Translations under genes and position numbers: made by a program
Part shown: positions 13,022 to 25,108 of the stretch, piece after piece
Layout of the letters: each line of letters begins with the position of its first letter
Position numbering within the stretch: position 1 is the first letter of the stretch
Origin: Yamagishiella unicocca
Taxonomy: Eukaryota > Chlorophyta > Chlorophyceae > Chlamydomonadales > Volvocaceae
Length of the DNA: 64,000 nucleotides
Direction of reading: 5' to 3'
NCBI GenBank assembly: GCA_003116995.1
Contig: BDSL01000032.1
Location: 620,001-684,000 of the forward strand
Notes under the pieces: generated by a model
Told to the model about the DNA's origin: nothing
The model's database searches: none
The model's input: only the letters and a program-made list of their open reading frames with translations

Positions 13022-16000
13022 ATGACTGTGCCCGAGATAGTCGCTCACCCTGTAGAAGCTGTCCAAAGACTCTATCAACAGGCCGGCTGCCCCGTCGCAG
13101 CTGATGGAGACTGGGGTGTACTTGCACATTTCGAGGAGGCCATCACAGCTTTAGGTGTTGGCGAGGTGTGTGCGAGGCAGGTTCCTCGATGGCCCTCGTC
13201 AAGCTTGCCCCTCCTCCTGAAAGCGCACCCTGCTTGCACAGATACCAAATTTGAATGAGCAAGATGTTGAGCGACTACCGCATCACAGCCTCGTCCGCTT
13301 CCGTGGAATGGTAATTGCGCCAATCGCGCTGCGTTAGCTGACCGCAAGCCATTTTGGCCCCAGGGACAGCCAGTAAAGGGGGCCAACTTGCATGAATCGG
13401 TCTTCACAATTGTGGTGTGCGCAGGTGCAAGATTTGCTAAACCCCGAGTACTACGTCGGCGCCTTTCAGCGGCCAACAGGACAGTGGGTCACGACCAAGT
13501 TCAGCGATCCGAACACATCAGCCCTAGAAGAAGATAACAGCAATGCTCAACCCGTTGTGTGGGAGCGCCGTCCAATCGTGTGTGTTCCTGTCCCAGGGCT
13601 GAGCAGGTGGGCTTTGCCGGGGACCGTCCAGGGTCCTGTCGACGCGACAACGCGTTTAGCAAGCTCAATGCTTGCTGAGCAGGCGCAGGAGCACGCACAG
13701 GCCCAGGTGCAGCAGGCAACTCGTGCCAAACGTGAGCGCTCGTCGGATGCGGACGCGCAGCACGATGCAGATGCGGAGCGTGGCATTACCGGGTTGGTGT
13801 CCCCCACCACGAGGGGGGTTTCCGCTCCTCAACACCAGCAGCCGGAACTCGAGCAAGAGGACTCCATCCTCGACACAGACCTTGCGGGGGACCAAGGAGT
13901 GGTGCCGGTGGGTGCACCAGGCTCAGTCGCTGACGAAGATCTTGCCGATGAGGGCGCGGCGCGGCCCCGTATCCGGCGTCGCGAGGACCCTGGCCTGGCC
14001 GCTTCGGGCACCGCCAACGCTGCAGCAGCTGTAGATGGCAGCGCCAACGCGGCGGCGGCAGCAAGCTCCGGCTCAGGCGGCAGCGAGCAGGTCTGTGTGG
14101 ACGCCGGTGCTGCTGGGGCAGGCGCTGCTGCGACGTCATCCGCTGGGGGAGAGTGCACGGCTGCTGGCGAGGTACCAGGCAGCTGCATCGTTTACGTGAG
14201 TGCTGCTAGGTATGAGCATGCAAGGACGGGAAGGGGCATCAGTACACACGTATGTAGGTGCAATTCTAAAAACGAGCCGTAGGCCCCCTGCGTACACAAC
14301 CGGTAGGGTTGCTGAGCGTGGCGGATCAAGCCAGCTTCCGGTGTAAGTTGCTGTGGCTCGCCAATGCCGAGTATTGCAACTGTGCGAAACGTCATGGAGA
14401 CGCACGAATTGGCGCTATGTATCTGGTTGTGATGCCGGCGGCTGTCCATCCCATGCTGAGGCCCGACATCGGATATGGTACATCAGTAGGCGATCTATCG
14501 ACGTCACGTGATTGCGGGAATGAACGACGGACCTGTAGGGGCGAACGCCACTAGCCGACGGCAAAGGAGATTGACCTATGATTAGATTCCCTCGAATGCC
14601 GGCGTTGGCGTCGAGCATTGCTGCCGAATTTGTGACCGCTGCTGACTGTTTCTCAAAGCTGCTCTTTTGTCCCTGATTTTCCCAATATCCCACGTCTAGC
14701 CTTCTGCCCCTGCTTCCCGTGCGCCTCGCGGCAGTTATACGACAATGCTCCCGCGGTCGTGCTGCACGAGGTGGTTGAGCTGATCGGCATTGTGTCCCAC
14801 GCGCCGCAACTCGCCGCACTGGGGTACGACCACGAGGACCCGCTCCTGGAGCGTGAGCTGGCCTCCCTGGAGCTGGGCAATGCACCAGACAACGCCCCCG
14901 GCGAGCGGGCTGTGGACGGCGCCTCAGCAGGTCGCCTGCCCCCTGGAGAACGTCTGGCGTTCGAGTCGATGCGGGCAGCTCACCCGCCAACAAGCAAGGT
15001 AGGATCAGCGGCACCACATGGGTATTGCGTGCTTGCTCAGCTGGGGCGTGGGTGTACAATATCGGCTAGGCGCACATTGCGCAAGCTGTTTATGAAAGGG
15101 CACGCTTTGCCTTTTCCAGTCACCGCCAGGCTTGCGTTCGGCGTTTTCGCAAAGGATACGTACTCGGCGGCTCCACCAACCTCATATCTACCGTGCCCGA
15201 CGCATTTCAGCAAGTGAGCCTCTGTCCGGGACTTCAACCCCGCACTCACGATCACTCCTGCCTCACCGCTGCAATGTTAAAAACCCTTGTTGCATCTGGA
15301 CTCGTCCCGACGACCGACAGGTCATGCGGCTACACGGCATCATCGTGCGCCGCAAACTGCCGCTGGTCCCTCCGTCGGGCGCTCCTGCCGCCTCGGCTGT
15401 TGCCAGGAGCGGCGCACCTCAAACCAGCGGTACCGCCGCCGCCGCTGACGCAACCACTACTACCACCACCACCACGCCCGCGACTGCGACGACGTCCGTC
15501 TCCACAAGGCCGCCAGATTCGTCGCCCTCCGCCGTTGGGTCCCTGCGCGAGCGCGCCCTGGGGTTGCTGCGGTGGGCGCTGGGGGGGGACGCGGTCGCTG
15601 CCGAGTACGTCCTGATGCAGATGCTGGGGCGCGTCACGACACGCGGCGACCCGGCTGCGCTAGGCCAGCTGGCGCTCAACATAAGCAGGTGCGGACTGCA
15701 CCAAATGCGTTACGCCTAGCGCGCTTTGGTTTGGTCTGGGACTTTAGCGCGTGCTGGCACTCTAGTTGTCTAGTGATGCCCTGATTGACGTGGCTGGGAG
15801 GGTGGCTGGAAAGCGCGAGCTGGCGAGTGGCTGTGTTTGGAGTCCAGTGGCAAATTGCACTGCGATGCGCGGCTGGTACGTTACCTGCCTTTTGCTGCGG
15901 TGCTGTCCTGAGTTGCCAATGGTGCAAGGCGTAGGAGGGTCTTGAGGAAGACCCGTGGCGATAAAACCGTTTAGAACAGACGTTTCTAGATGCATGCTGG

Positions 16001-18093
16001 ATAACATGGTGGGTGGAGGAATGGTGGCTTTGCGTTGTAGGCTAAGGGAAATCCGATATGAAACCCCTGGGCCCCTCGTCCTGGCATCCTCAACTCCCTT
16101 CACGCAGGTGCCCCGCGGTTCCCGACACTGCTGGCGCCACCGTCAGCAGCGCCACCAGCTGCAGTGGCCACAGTATCCCTCCGCTGGCCGCGGACCGGCT
16201 GGGACGTGGCCCCAGCCCCTTCGCGGCTGTCTTGCAGGCTGCCATAAGCAACCTGGTGCCGCTTAGCGTGGCCCTTCCGCTCACCGTTGAGGCATGCAAC
16301 GGGTAGGCCGACGGAACTGCGCCAGACCAGCCACCGAACGAAACTAGATCAACCCATCGCTCCCCTAGGCCCCTTACCGAGTACAACGTACTGCGGTATG
16401 TCCACTATTCGCTTCTTGTTTCCGCTTTTTGAAGTTAAGTGTCCCGTTTGATGTGGTACTGTTGTTGCAGGATTTCCTGGGCTCCGGAGCGCGATCATGC
16501 GCGGGAGCGCACCACGCCCTCGCCCCTGCAGCTGGCTCCGGGCACAGTGATGATCCTGGACGAGACGGTGATGGCTCCCGGACAACTCGGGCCGAAGGGT
16601 GTGGCGAGCATGCAGGTGGGCTGCAGGCTGGTGGATGCGGAGAGGCGCCCGGCGGGCCGCCAGGGTAGATGTTTGTGGGCGGTTGCTGGCCTCCTGCATG
16701 TGAGCCAGCTAGGGACGCATGGTTGGAGCTGGCATCTTGGCGAGAGCGCCTCTCTCGGCATAAATCTGGATCCATGTTTCTCTGGATCCGCTTGACCGTC
16801 ATGAGCGCTTGTGGGCGTAGGTTTTCAAACCCTCCTGCAGACCTGACGCCATCGCGCACTATCGATCCTCACGCGCGGCCCTTGCAGGCCCTTATGGCGC
16901 TGGCCCGGCAGCAGGAGCTGATGTACGACTATGAGACCTTCAAGCACCCCGTCCCCGTGGACCTGCCGATCATAGTGCTCACAGAGGGCAGGTACGACGG
17001 CATCGGGCCCACCTGGCATGCACGGCGATTTAGGCGTGCGTCCCATGCACATTGAAGGCACGCTCTGCGGGAAGCCTTGTCCAGCTCCCAACTCGGGATG
17101 ACTGCAACACTGCTTGATGACACGTGATGCCGTGATGTCCGTCGCATTCCTGCAGCATGCTGGTGTCTTCCGAGGGCGAGCCGTTCTCTAACACCCCCTC
17201 TCGCTCACGCGTGCTGTTTGTCCGTCCGCTGCGCAGGTCACTCCTCCGCGACTCCGTGCCCATCCGCCTGCCGCTCAACTCCACGCAGCCCTTCCCAACG
17301 GTTGAAGCGGTCCTGGCTGCCGGCGCCGCAGCCGAAGGCGACGCGTCAATGACTCCTGCCGACGGCACCACCGCGGCCGCGAGCACCGCCTCATCCGACC
17401 TGGCGGCGGTGCGGGCCTACCTGGCGGCGGCGCGGACGCAGGACGACTACCAGCTGGCTGAGGGGATGCCTACCGTGCTGGAGCACTACTTCGTAAGCGC
17501 ACGCAGACCGGATGCAGGCGCCCCTGGCGCTGACCCGGGCGCCAACGGCGGTGCTGGTGGTGTCGGCATGTCGGCCGAGGAGTTCCACGTCAAGCTGGCG
17601 GTGCGAAGGGCAGGGCTGCAGCGTATTGAGTTCGGAGGAATTGTCTTGCCTGGTTTGGGGAAAGGGGTAAGGGAGTCCAGGCTGCACACCGGGTATCTTG
17701 GGACTCGGTCCCTGCGTGTGAGGCGTGTTTTCGCAAGGAGAGCGCAGGGGCGCTCCAACTAGCAGCATGCCTTGCAGCAAACAGCCCGCACGCGATGTCT
17801 GCGCGCTGCGGTGCCTCTAAGGCAACTGGCTTCAGTTCGCAGCCCGCGTTTGTGTCGCAGCGTTGTCAGGCTGCGTCAGCTTGGTGTCCTAGCCGACGTG
17901 TAACGTCGTACCGTACGCCTGACTCGGTCAATGTTGCTCGGAGGACCACTTCGCGCCCCTTGCTGGTTGCTCCCTGCAGCTGGCGCGCCTGCTGGTCCTC
18001 AGCCACGGAGAGAACAAGCTGACGCGCGAACGGTGGGAGCAGCTGCTGCGACTTGAGCACACGCGGGAGGCGCGTCTGCGTGTCGTGAACTGA
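13022..18093 (+). CDS. MCMBP: Mini-chromosome maintenance complex-binding protein (MCMBP/ETG1 family)
   Basis: Eleven exons, 854 aa: 13022-13165, 13242-13310, 13425-14195, 14735-14998, 15321-15688, 16108-16302, 16369-16395, 16471-16615, 16888-16991, 17237-17600, 17980-18093. Family landmarks in order: SLVRFRGM/VQDLLNPEYYVGAF, VVLHEVVELIGIVSH, MRLHGIIVRRKLPL, AEYVLMQMLGRVTTRGDP, SPLQLAPGTVMILDETVM, VDLPIIVLTEGRSLLRDSVP, and a C-terminal LARLLVLSHGENKL. Known family members bind MCM2-7 in the nucleus, help remove it from chromatin late in S phase and support sister chromatid cohesion. At 854 aa it is longer than typical members (about 590-640 aa). The excess is an Ala/Glu/Ser-rich insert in exon 3 (about residues 140-325) and a shorter one in exon 10. 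Exon 7 is only 27 nt. The first ATG of the frame (13022) is taken as start. Confidence 0.9.
15937..16010 (+). repeat. Dispersed intron repeat, family A copy
   Basis: Contains GAGGAAGACCCGTGG, AAAACCGTTTAGAACAGACG and AGATGCATGCTGGA, shared with copies at 824-903, 2217-2275, 5505-5585 (reverse), 34135-34217, 43831-43900, 47358-47437, 57397-57432 and 60127-60160 (reverse). It lies in intron 15689-16107 of MCMBP. Confidence 0.8.
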
Positions 18094-19265
18094 GGCCACG
18101 CTTGGAGCGCGGCCCTGCTTGAAGTGCACCGTTGACTTCGAAGTGCTACGGATGAAGTAGACAGGGCGTGGGGAAGCGACGAATTCAACTGATCTTTCTT
18201 GGGAGTTACAGCACAAGTTTATCGGGGCAGGCTGTACGAGGAACACCGCAGGTGAAGGCGCACATGGGGCCAACGATTGCTGCGGCTAGGAATTAATTCA
18301 AAGCACATTTTCGTGCTGGAGTTTATGCCTCAATACTAGGCACATACAGACTTTAGTGCCCTCCACTGGGTGTTTGGCAGCAGCCTCCATCGCCGGTGAA
18401 GATTGGGGCGGATTGTGCATGGCCTCGGGAGTGTACGCCGGTTGCGCTGAGGTGAGATGGGGGTTCATGCTGTGGTGCTGTGCGCCGCAGCTGCCGCGTG
18501 CAATACTTAATTGGTGAGCCGTTGGAAGTTGGTGAACGTAATTGCTGGCAGGAGGCATGAGCTGGTTATGGAAACGGTCTTCCATGTAGTAGTATCAATC
18601 ACATAATTCACAACGCTTGGGAGGTTCTGTCTTCTTCAGTGTCCGGCGACGTGCCCGCTGGTTCTGACTTCCAGTCTGGAGCCCTCTGTAGCAATTACTA
18701 CAGTATCCGCAAGCCTGGGCGAGCCAAGGACAAGAAGGGGTACTCACACCGAGACCTCGCCAGAAGAAAAGACAGTACTAGCAGCCAGCAGACGCCCCAA
18801 CAGTGAAGACAGGGCACCCGGCCTCGCTGAAAGGGCGGGACCCGATGTGTAGACGATGGCATGACCTGCTACGTAAGCCCTGAGCAACGCAAGCCCCTGG
18901 GTTGGACGAAACCGTGTAGGCCACAACATGAGCAGACGTCTATGCGAATCAGTTGTAGACCCTGCATTGAACGTATGCAGGCATTGAGAATAACGCATGG
19001 ACATTGGCAGGCATGAAACTTGGCTACGGAGGTCACAAACCCACGCCACCGCTTTCACAAATCGCAGCTGCATGGAGAATTATACCACACCTATCAATGT
19101 GGATTTACAATTGTTATCGCTTTAATTCAGTTAAGAACACATGCGGGTAAGAAGTGGCAATCATCAATGCAAGGGTGGTTCCTGGTGGTCGCGGAGCAGC
19201 GAAGTGCAGCTTTCCCTTCGTAACCCTCACTTCAGCCAATTGGATCATTCTTTATAGAAACAATC
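18094..19265. other. Intergenic between MCMBP and Z-ISO genes
   Basis: No gene recognised. A copy of a dispersed element beginning AGCAGCCAGCAGACGC lies near 18780. The rest should be the MCMBP 3' UTR and Z-ISO promoter. Confidence 0.6.
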
Positions 19266-20342
19266 ATGTTGGCTGTATTACAGAGTCAAACTGCCTGCGC
19301 CTGCCGGGTTGCCCAGCAAAGGCTGGCGGTGCCGGTTCTACGGCCAGGACATCGCGCTTTGCCTTCAGGATGCAAGCCACATGGAATCGTATCTCATCAG
19401 ATGCATAATTCAATTGTCATTTGCCACGCCGCGCAGCAACAAGAGCCTGAGGTGGCCGCGGCAACTCCCACGGCCGGCGAGGACGCAGCAGCATTCGACC
19501 TCGAAAAACAAAGCTTGCAATCCTGGGGATTATTCGTCGCTTTGCTTTCAACGGTGCTGGGTGCCCTGTACCTGGTATGGATTCAGCCGGGTGCGGGACT
19601 AGCGGACGACTACATTGCCGCCATCCAGTCGATTGCTGGCAGCAGCGAAGTCACTATCACGCTCATACTTCTTTTCTTTGCCATTGCTCACAGCGGCTTG
19701 GCAGGGCTGCGCCCGTACGGCGAGCAGGTTATCGGCGCGCGCGCCTACCGCGTTATGTTCGCGCTGGTCAGCTTGCCGCTGGCGGTTGTGGCCATAGTCT
19801 TCTTCATCAATCATCGGTACGACGGCTTGCCGCTGTGGAACCTACGCGACGTCCCGGGGGTCCACGAGCTGGTCTGGGTGCTCAACTTCATCTCCTTCTG
19901 GTTCCTCTACCCGTCCACCTTCAACATCCTCGAGGTCGCGGCCATCGACAAACCCAAATTGCACCTCTGGGAGACCGGCATCATGCGCATCACCCGCCAC
20001 CCGCAGATGGTGGGCCAGGGCATCTGGTGCGCCGCGCACACGCTGTGGATCGGCAACAGCTTCATGGTCGTCACCTCCGCCTGCCTCATGGCGCACCACC
20101 TGTTCGGCTGCTGGCACGGCGACCGCCGACTCAAGGCCAAGTACGGCGAGGCCTTCGAGGAGGTAGCGGCGCGCACGTCCGTCCTGCCCTTCGCCGCCAT
20201 CCTAGACGGCCGCCAGAAGCTGCCGGCGGATTACTGGAAGGAGTTCGCGCGCCTGCCGTACTTCGTCGTGACGGCGTTGACGTTGGGCGCCTACTGGGCG
20301 CACCCGCTCATGCAGGCCGCAAGCTACTCCCTCAAGTGGTAG
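19266..20342 (+). CDS. Z-ISO: 15-cis-zeta-carotene isomerase, chloroplast (NnrU family)
   Basis: Single uninterrupted frame of 358 aa. Z-ISO converts the 15-cis bond of 9,15,9'-tri-cis-zeta-carotene so that zeta-carotene desaturase can act; it is a heme-dependent integral membrane protein of the plastid. Family motifs seen: AIAHSGLAGLRPYGEQ (His142), IMRITRHPQMVGQ (His245), HTLWIGNS, AHHLFGCWHGDRRLKAKYG, RTSVLPFAAILDGRQKLP, KEFARLPY and HPLMQAAS. Conserved histidines in the family bind heme. About six hydrophobic segments: roughly 88-106, 129-146, 161-181, 201-216, 264-281 and 333-347. Residues 1-55 are poor in acidic residues and rich in Ala, Arg and Ser, fitting a transit peptide. The length matches plant Z-ISO (about 360-370 aa), so nothing is missing. 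It is the only intronless gene here. Confidence 0.93.
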   Translation: MLAVLQSQTACACRVAQQRLAVPVLRPGHRALPSGCKPHGIVSHQMHNSIVICHAAQQQEPEVAAATPTAGEDAAAFDLEKQSLQSWGLFVALLSTVLGALYLVWIQPGAGLADDYIAAIQSIAGSSEVTITLILLFFAIAHSGLAGLRPYGEQVIGARAYRVMFALVSLPLAVVAIVFFINHRYDGLPLWNLRDVPGVHELVWVLNFISFWFLYPSTFNILEVAAIDKPKLHLWETGIMRITRHPQMVGQGIWCAAHTLWIGNSFMVVTSACLMAHHLFGCWHGDRRLKAKYGEAFEEVAARTSVLPFAAILDGRQKLPADYWKEFARLPYFVVTALTLGAYWAHPLMQAASYSLKW

Positions 20343-21155
20343 CCAGCAAGGCGGGGCGGGGTGAGGGGGGGCGGGAAGGCGAGGGGTTGCATGTGGGAGG
20401 ATGATGGGACGCCGAAGTGGAAGTGGAAGTGGAAGCCTCATTCGGTGCAAGCGCGCCTCCGTCGGTGAGCGCTCTGGGCGGCTCACGCTACAGCAGCGCG
20501 CCCGGCATTCGGTGCGTGCCGCTCTGTGGGTTTGCGAGGACGTTCGAGGAGGGCAGGAGGAGTCTGGGCGTGGGGAAGTCCGCGCCCTTGAGCCGGATAC
20601 ACCGTGGGTAGGGGTGAGGGTTGGGCTCGCGCCAGGGCGAGGGCGAGGGCGGTCCTTACTCTGAACCCTACCTGCGCCCCTGCCTGCGCTAGGAGGTGTC
20701 GTAGCAGGGGGTGGTACGTAGGGCAGGCTGCCAGCCGCTCCATTCGGTGCGGGCTGGCAGCGTAGGCTGGCGTGCGCAACATACCAGGCAGGAAGGGGGA
20801 AATCCTCGGATGTTAAAGCTAGATATGGCTGCCCAGCCATGATACCGAAGAGGTGTACGTTAGGGACTACTGCGCGTTTGTACCCCTGTCGTTGACGAAC
20901 TGTCCGGATTGGTGGTGTGCTGCATTTTCTCCCTACCATTAGGGGACTGCTGTTTGGGACTGGTAAGGAGCGCGACTCCATGACAATCAGGTTGCAAGAC
21001 TCGTTCAACTGGCGTGTATCTGAATTCCCTGGCCCCGCATGCACCGCAATTTTCTTCTCCTTGTGCCTGCTGGTGTGGGGGGAACCCGGAACTACTGGCC
21101 CGGTCGTGTCTTTGCGGGCCGATCGTGGGTGGTGTGCGACCTGCCGCTGACGTCG

Positions 21156-21160
21156 TGTAA
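21156..21160 (+). terminator. Candidate TGTAA polyadenylation signal for Z-ISO
   Basis: First TGTAA I found downstream of the Z-ISO stop, 814 bases away. TGTAA is the usual polyadenylation signal in chlamydomonadalean algae. The site is inferred only. Confidence 0.35.
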
Positions 21161-22067
21161 TATACTTGTGAGTCAAGCCGGCTCGCCCGCTCGCTCGCTT
21201 TGGGCACGTACGTTCTGCAGCTCCGACCTCCCCTTCACGCGGAGAGCTCAAGCTGAAGGAGGTGCATGGGAGCGCACGCTGCTTGCGACAAGGAGCTTGT
21301 ACATGGCTTGTGGCTGTACGTTTGTACTGGAAGGGGCCCTTAACTTACTGGGGCGGGCTCGTGGACGTGCTGTCGCGTAACCAACGAATCTAGCTATTGG
21401 TGGATGCGCCGGCCGAGCTACAAGGCGGATAGTGCATCATCAAGTCAGCCTACGATTCGCAGAAACACATGGGTGTGGCGGACCATCTTGTGGGATGGTT
21501 TCACACGTCGCGATACGGGACGGACGGATGCGGTGCAGTTGGTGCACCAGAAGTCTATGCCATGCACTTTACTTGGTACAATGCCCGTCATTAAGTCGCA
21601 GCATTTTGGGAGGTGCATTGCTGCAGCGTTGAAGCCCCTTGCGCAGCCAGGCGCAGCCGAGCGGTGCTAAGGTTACGTAGTGCGACTTCGGCGGCGTCGA
21701 GTCGCGCTACCGTAAATGAGGTAAACGGCTCTCGTTGTGCAATCCTCTCGTTGATGCCGGCAAGCGAAACCTGATGGGCGCTGTTAAACATTTAAGCCTG
21801 CTCGCCAATCGGGCTGCGCTGCCGTCCTGGACATTGGTCGGTTAGTTTCCTTTGTGACTGCTGCTAACTATAATAATGTACGGTCATCATGATAATATCT
21901 TACATAGTACAAGAGGAGGAGCCCATGTCCGTGGCCTCACCGCCGGGCTGTTTCACGCAGGTCGGCAGTACCTTGCCCACCTGGGGGGTGGTGTAAGGAC
22001 CCGGTTACAAGACATAGGAACTGGAGGGCCGAAGCTAGTCGGCAAATAGTGCCCACCTGGGGGGGCC

Positions 22068-22123
22068 GCCCAGGCGAGCCCAGGACAAGTGGGGGCCTCG
22101 TCTTGTCCTGGGCTCGCCTGGGC
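22068..22123. repeat. Perfect 22-bp palindrome with 12-base loop
   Basis: Left arm 22068-22089 (GCCCAGGCGAGCCCAGGACA then AG) is the exact reverse complement of right arm 22102-22123, with loop 22090-22101. As RNA it would fold into a stable hairpin. The direct repeat GCCCACCTGGGGGG lies just upstream at about 21976 and 22051. Confidence 0.9.
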
Positions 22124-23480
22124 TTGACGACACTGTAACCTCTAATGATTACGAACGTCACAGGTACCCAGGGGCCCTATTTACTGAGGCCTCACCGCAC
22201 GGACGTAAGCCAGCGTTAGCAGCCAGCAGACGCTCCAAAAAGGCACGGGGAAAATATGACACCCCGTTAACGAAGGTTGCTTGAAGTTGGACGTGCGAGC
22301 GGACGGCCGGCATCACACTCGCTCACACTCCCAAAATTGCTATTGCTAAACAGGGATCCCGCCCTTACTAATCAGTCGAAAGCTACGCGATACGAACAAG
22401 GTCGATGGTGTCCTCCCCACGTGGTGGACTTTAACGCTCATGTGATGTACATGATGCACGTGATAATGTGGTGCACATGATTCACGTGATGCTCGTGATT
22501 TCCTTAAAGCACCTCGAAACACGTGAACGGGCGTGAGGTTTACCGTACTCCCTCACTTTTTTCCATCCACGTTGGCAATGCCCCTATGATTCCACGCAGC
22601 ATGTGCCTCTGATTGCAGACATAAGAAGAGAACAATACCGCCATAATAAGGAGACCAACGAAGGCCCTAGTCCGCCGTATCATTGTATGGCGAGGCCCAG
22701 CATAGCTCTGGCAAATTGTGCAAATTATGAGGTTCCGTAAGCCGCAGTAATTAGTACGATGAGGCTGGAATTATTACGACGCAAGGAAGGATTATAACCG
22801 CCCGAATTCCGGGGTCGCGCGAGTACCACGGCACGCGGGGTACCCGCCGCAGATATATAACCCGACAAGAACACCAGCGGCGTGCAATATTTACATTTCT
22901 AAGCCGAACACCGGCCAGCGCGAATCCCGAATGCGAATAGGGAATCCTGTAGAACGGCCACAGTAACATCATTGCTGCTGCGGCCTTAATTAATGGCAGC
23001 TTAATGCTGCCTTGAACTAAACGCAACCAACCCCGCCATGTCAAGTCATGGCTTAAAGCAGAAAACAAAGATAAGATACCGACGAATCAGCAATCAAGCA
23101 CGGAGGTGGCCGAAAATACACTGCAGGTAAAAAACGTCCCACACCCTCATTAGCGCCTTCGCCTTGCTCCCTCGACATACCAGAAAAGCATAGCATACAG
23201 GGGGACACGTATAGAGTGGCAGTAGGTGCCGCAAGTGTACGCTACAACACACGGGCACCCTTCCCCAGCCAGGCACCCAAGCCACCAGCACACGCCGCGC
23301 ACATAAACTCGGGTTCGCCGTCGCGCACCCCCACAACACCATACTAGGCACTAGTTGAGCGCGGCGGTGGAAGCCTAGGGTCACGTACGGCAACACACGG
23401 GCACGTCCCCCCACCTGACACGATCCTGCAGTGACACATTACCTTTTGCCACTTACTGACCTTCCCTTCGCTTTCCCCCT

Positions 23481-25108
23481 TCGGTGTATGCGGACGACTT
23501 GGCCCCCCAGCCGAACGACCTTGCGATGTGCTGCATGCTGAACATGTTCACGATTCGCTTTCCTCCCGTCCCGGCACGCGCCACCTCCACCGCGACCTCC
23601 ACTTGCAGTGTGCCGACCAAGACTTGCAGTGTGCCGACCTCCACTTGCAGTGTGCCGACTAAGACTTGCAGTGTGCCGACTAAGACTTGCAGTGTGCCGA
23701 CTAAGACTTGCAGTGTGCCGACTAAGACTTGCAGTGTGCCGACTAAGACTTGCAGTGTGCCGACTAAGACTTGCAGTGTGCCGACTAAGACTTGCAGTGT
23801 GCCGACTAAGACTTGCAGTGTGCCGACTAAGACTTGCAGTGTGCCGACTAAGACTTGCAGTGTGCCGACCAAGACTTGCAGTGTGCCGACTAAGGGATGT
23901 TCCGAGCAGGAACAATACAATACATCGGCCTGCCATGACACAAATACTACATTTAGGCCTGTTGGCGTCTCACATGGAGCACTCTGGCCTTCCTCCCACC
24001 GCCTTTGTGAACACCCTCGTCCACCAGGCCGCCGTCCACCAGAGGCGGGCCCGGCCGATGTGGGTCGCCGCCGCACGGACGTCCCTGGGCGCCTCCTCGC
24101 CAGGCGGCTGGCGGTTTCGGCGCCCTGCCGCTGCACTGCCACGTGCTGGCCCTCTGTGCTTGGCCGCCTCACGGTGGGCGCTGCTGGTGACTGGCTGGGC
24201 GTGGCTGGCCTGCCCACAGATATGCGATTTGTGGTCAGCGGCCTTGCCTGCCTCCCGCCTATGTCCAATGTAGCGGAGGAGCCTCTGCTGCCCAGCAACA
24301 GCCCCTGTGGGGCAACCCCTGCATTCCGCCCCCCGGGTGCCGCCACACAGCGGCCTGAGCGGGAGCGTCGCCATCCCGCCCTGCTCACCTGCCATGGTTT
24401 GCGGACGCTGGGCGATGTATTGCCGCCAAGGCCGCCCTTGCTGCCTTTGCTGGGCGGTGGGCGCCCGACTCCCCTCCGGGGCCGCCCCACTCCGAGCCAG
24501 CTAGCGCTCACCGCTGGACTCATTAGCGCACTCTGGTCGCTGTCGCCCTGGCGCCATTGGCTTCCAGCATGCCGGCTTTCGTGGAATGGCGCCGTCATGG
24601 CGCGGTGGCCGCGTCATTGCAGCGCCTGATCCTGGATGTGCCTGTGGACTGGTTGGTGGCCGCACGAGTGGTGGTGCATCGCCAGCCTGCCAGCACTCAA
24701 GACGGCCCCCTCGGTGGACGCTGTCGCCGCCCGCCTTCTGCCCCGGCTGGGTTGGCGTGTCCCCGGGATGGAACAAGCCTGTGCTGCTCCGCCGCCTCCG
24801 CGTCCTGCTGGGTACCTCCATGCAGCTTGAGGCCGGGGACACTGCCTGGCTCGCCCTGCATGAGGTGTACGTGCGGGGCTGTTTTTGGTTTTCCTCCCGT
24901 GCGATTTGTTCCGATTAGTTATTTCTGTCGTCTGCGACCGTGTTTGGTGGGCGTGCCTGGGGCGCCGTCTGTACGGGTTTGCCCGTCCTCTTGGCCTCCC
25001 GATTTGCTAGTATTTTTTTAGAAGTGCGCCCTTTGACGGAAGTCCGTTATGGGGGGACGCATGCTACTGGCGCGAGCCAGTACGACATGTAACAATCAAT
25101 CAATCAAT
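23481..25108 (+). mobile_element. Probable remnant of a LINE-type retrotransposon
   Basis: A frame at 23484 reads VYADDLAPQPNDLAM; YADD is the catalytic box of reverse transcriptases and a VYADDLA context is common in LINEs. The frame is short, has an upstream stop, and is interrupted by the 21-bp tandem array. At the other end, TGTAA (25088-25092) is followed by four CAAT units (25093-25108), like the simple-repeat tail of many LINEs. The stretch between (23900-25087) is open in more than one frame but shows no domain I recognise. Both ends together suggest a decayed element. It could instead be unrelated sequence with a chance YADD. Confidence 0.4.
23602..23895. repeat. 21-bp tandem array, 14 copies
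   Basis: The unit CTTGCAGTGTGCCGACTAAG plus A recurs every 21 bases from 23602 to 23875; two early copies vary. The period is a multiple of three, so one frame reads CSVPTKT heptads. Whether it is translated is unknown. Confidence 0.9.

Larger units (their letters stand above)
20343..23480. other. Gene-poor region downstream of Z-ISO
   Basis: No gene recognised. It holds the Z-ISO 3' UTR, the perfect palindrome at 22068-22123, a copy of the AGCAGCCAGCAGACGC element near 22217, and several CACGTGAT motifs near 22460-22495. Composition is less GC-rich than in the genes. Confidence 0.6.

Noticed and set aside
23453..24598. A 381-aa - strand frame with VGTLQVL repeats
   Set aside because: It exists because the 21-bp array is a multiple of three and open on both strands. 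Nothing outside the repeat looks like a protein.
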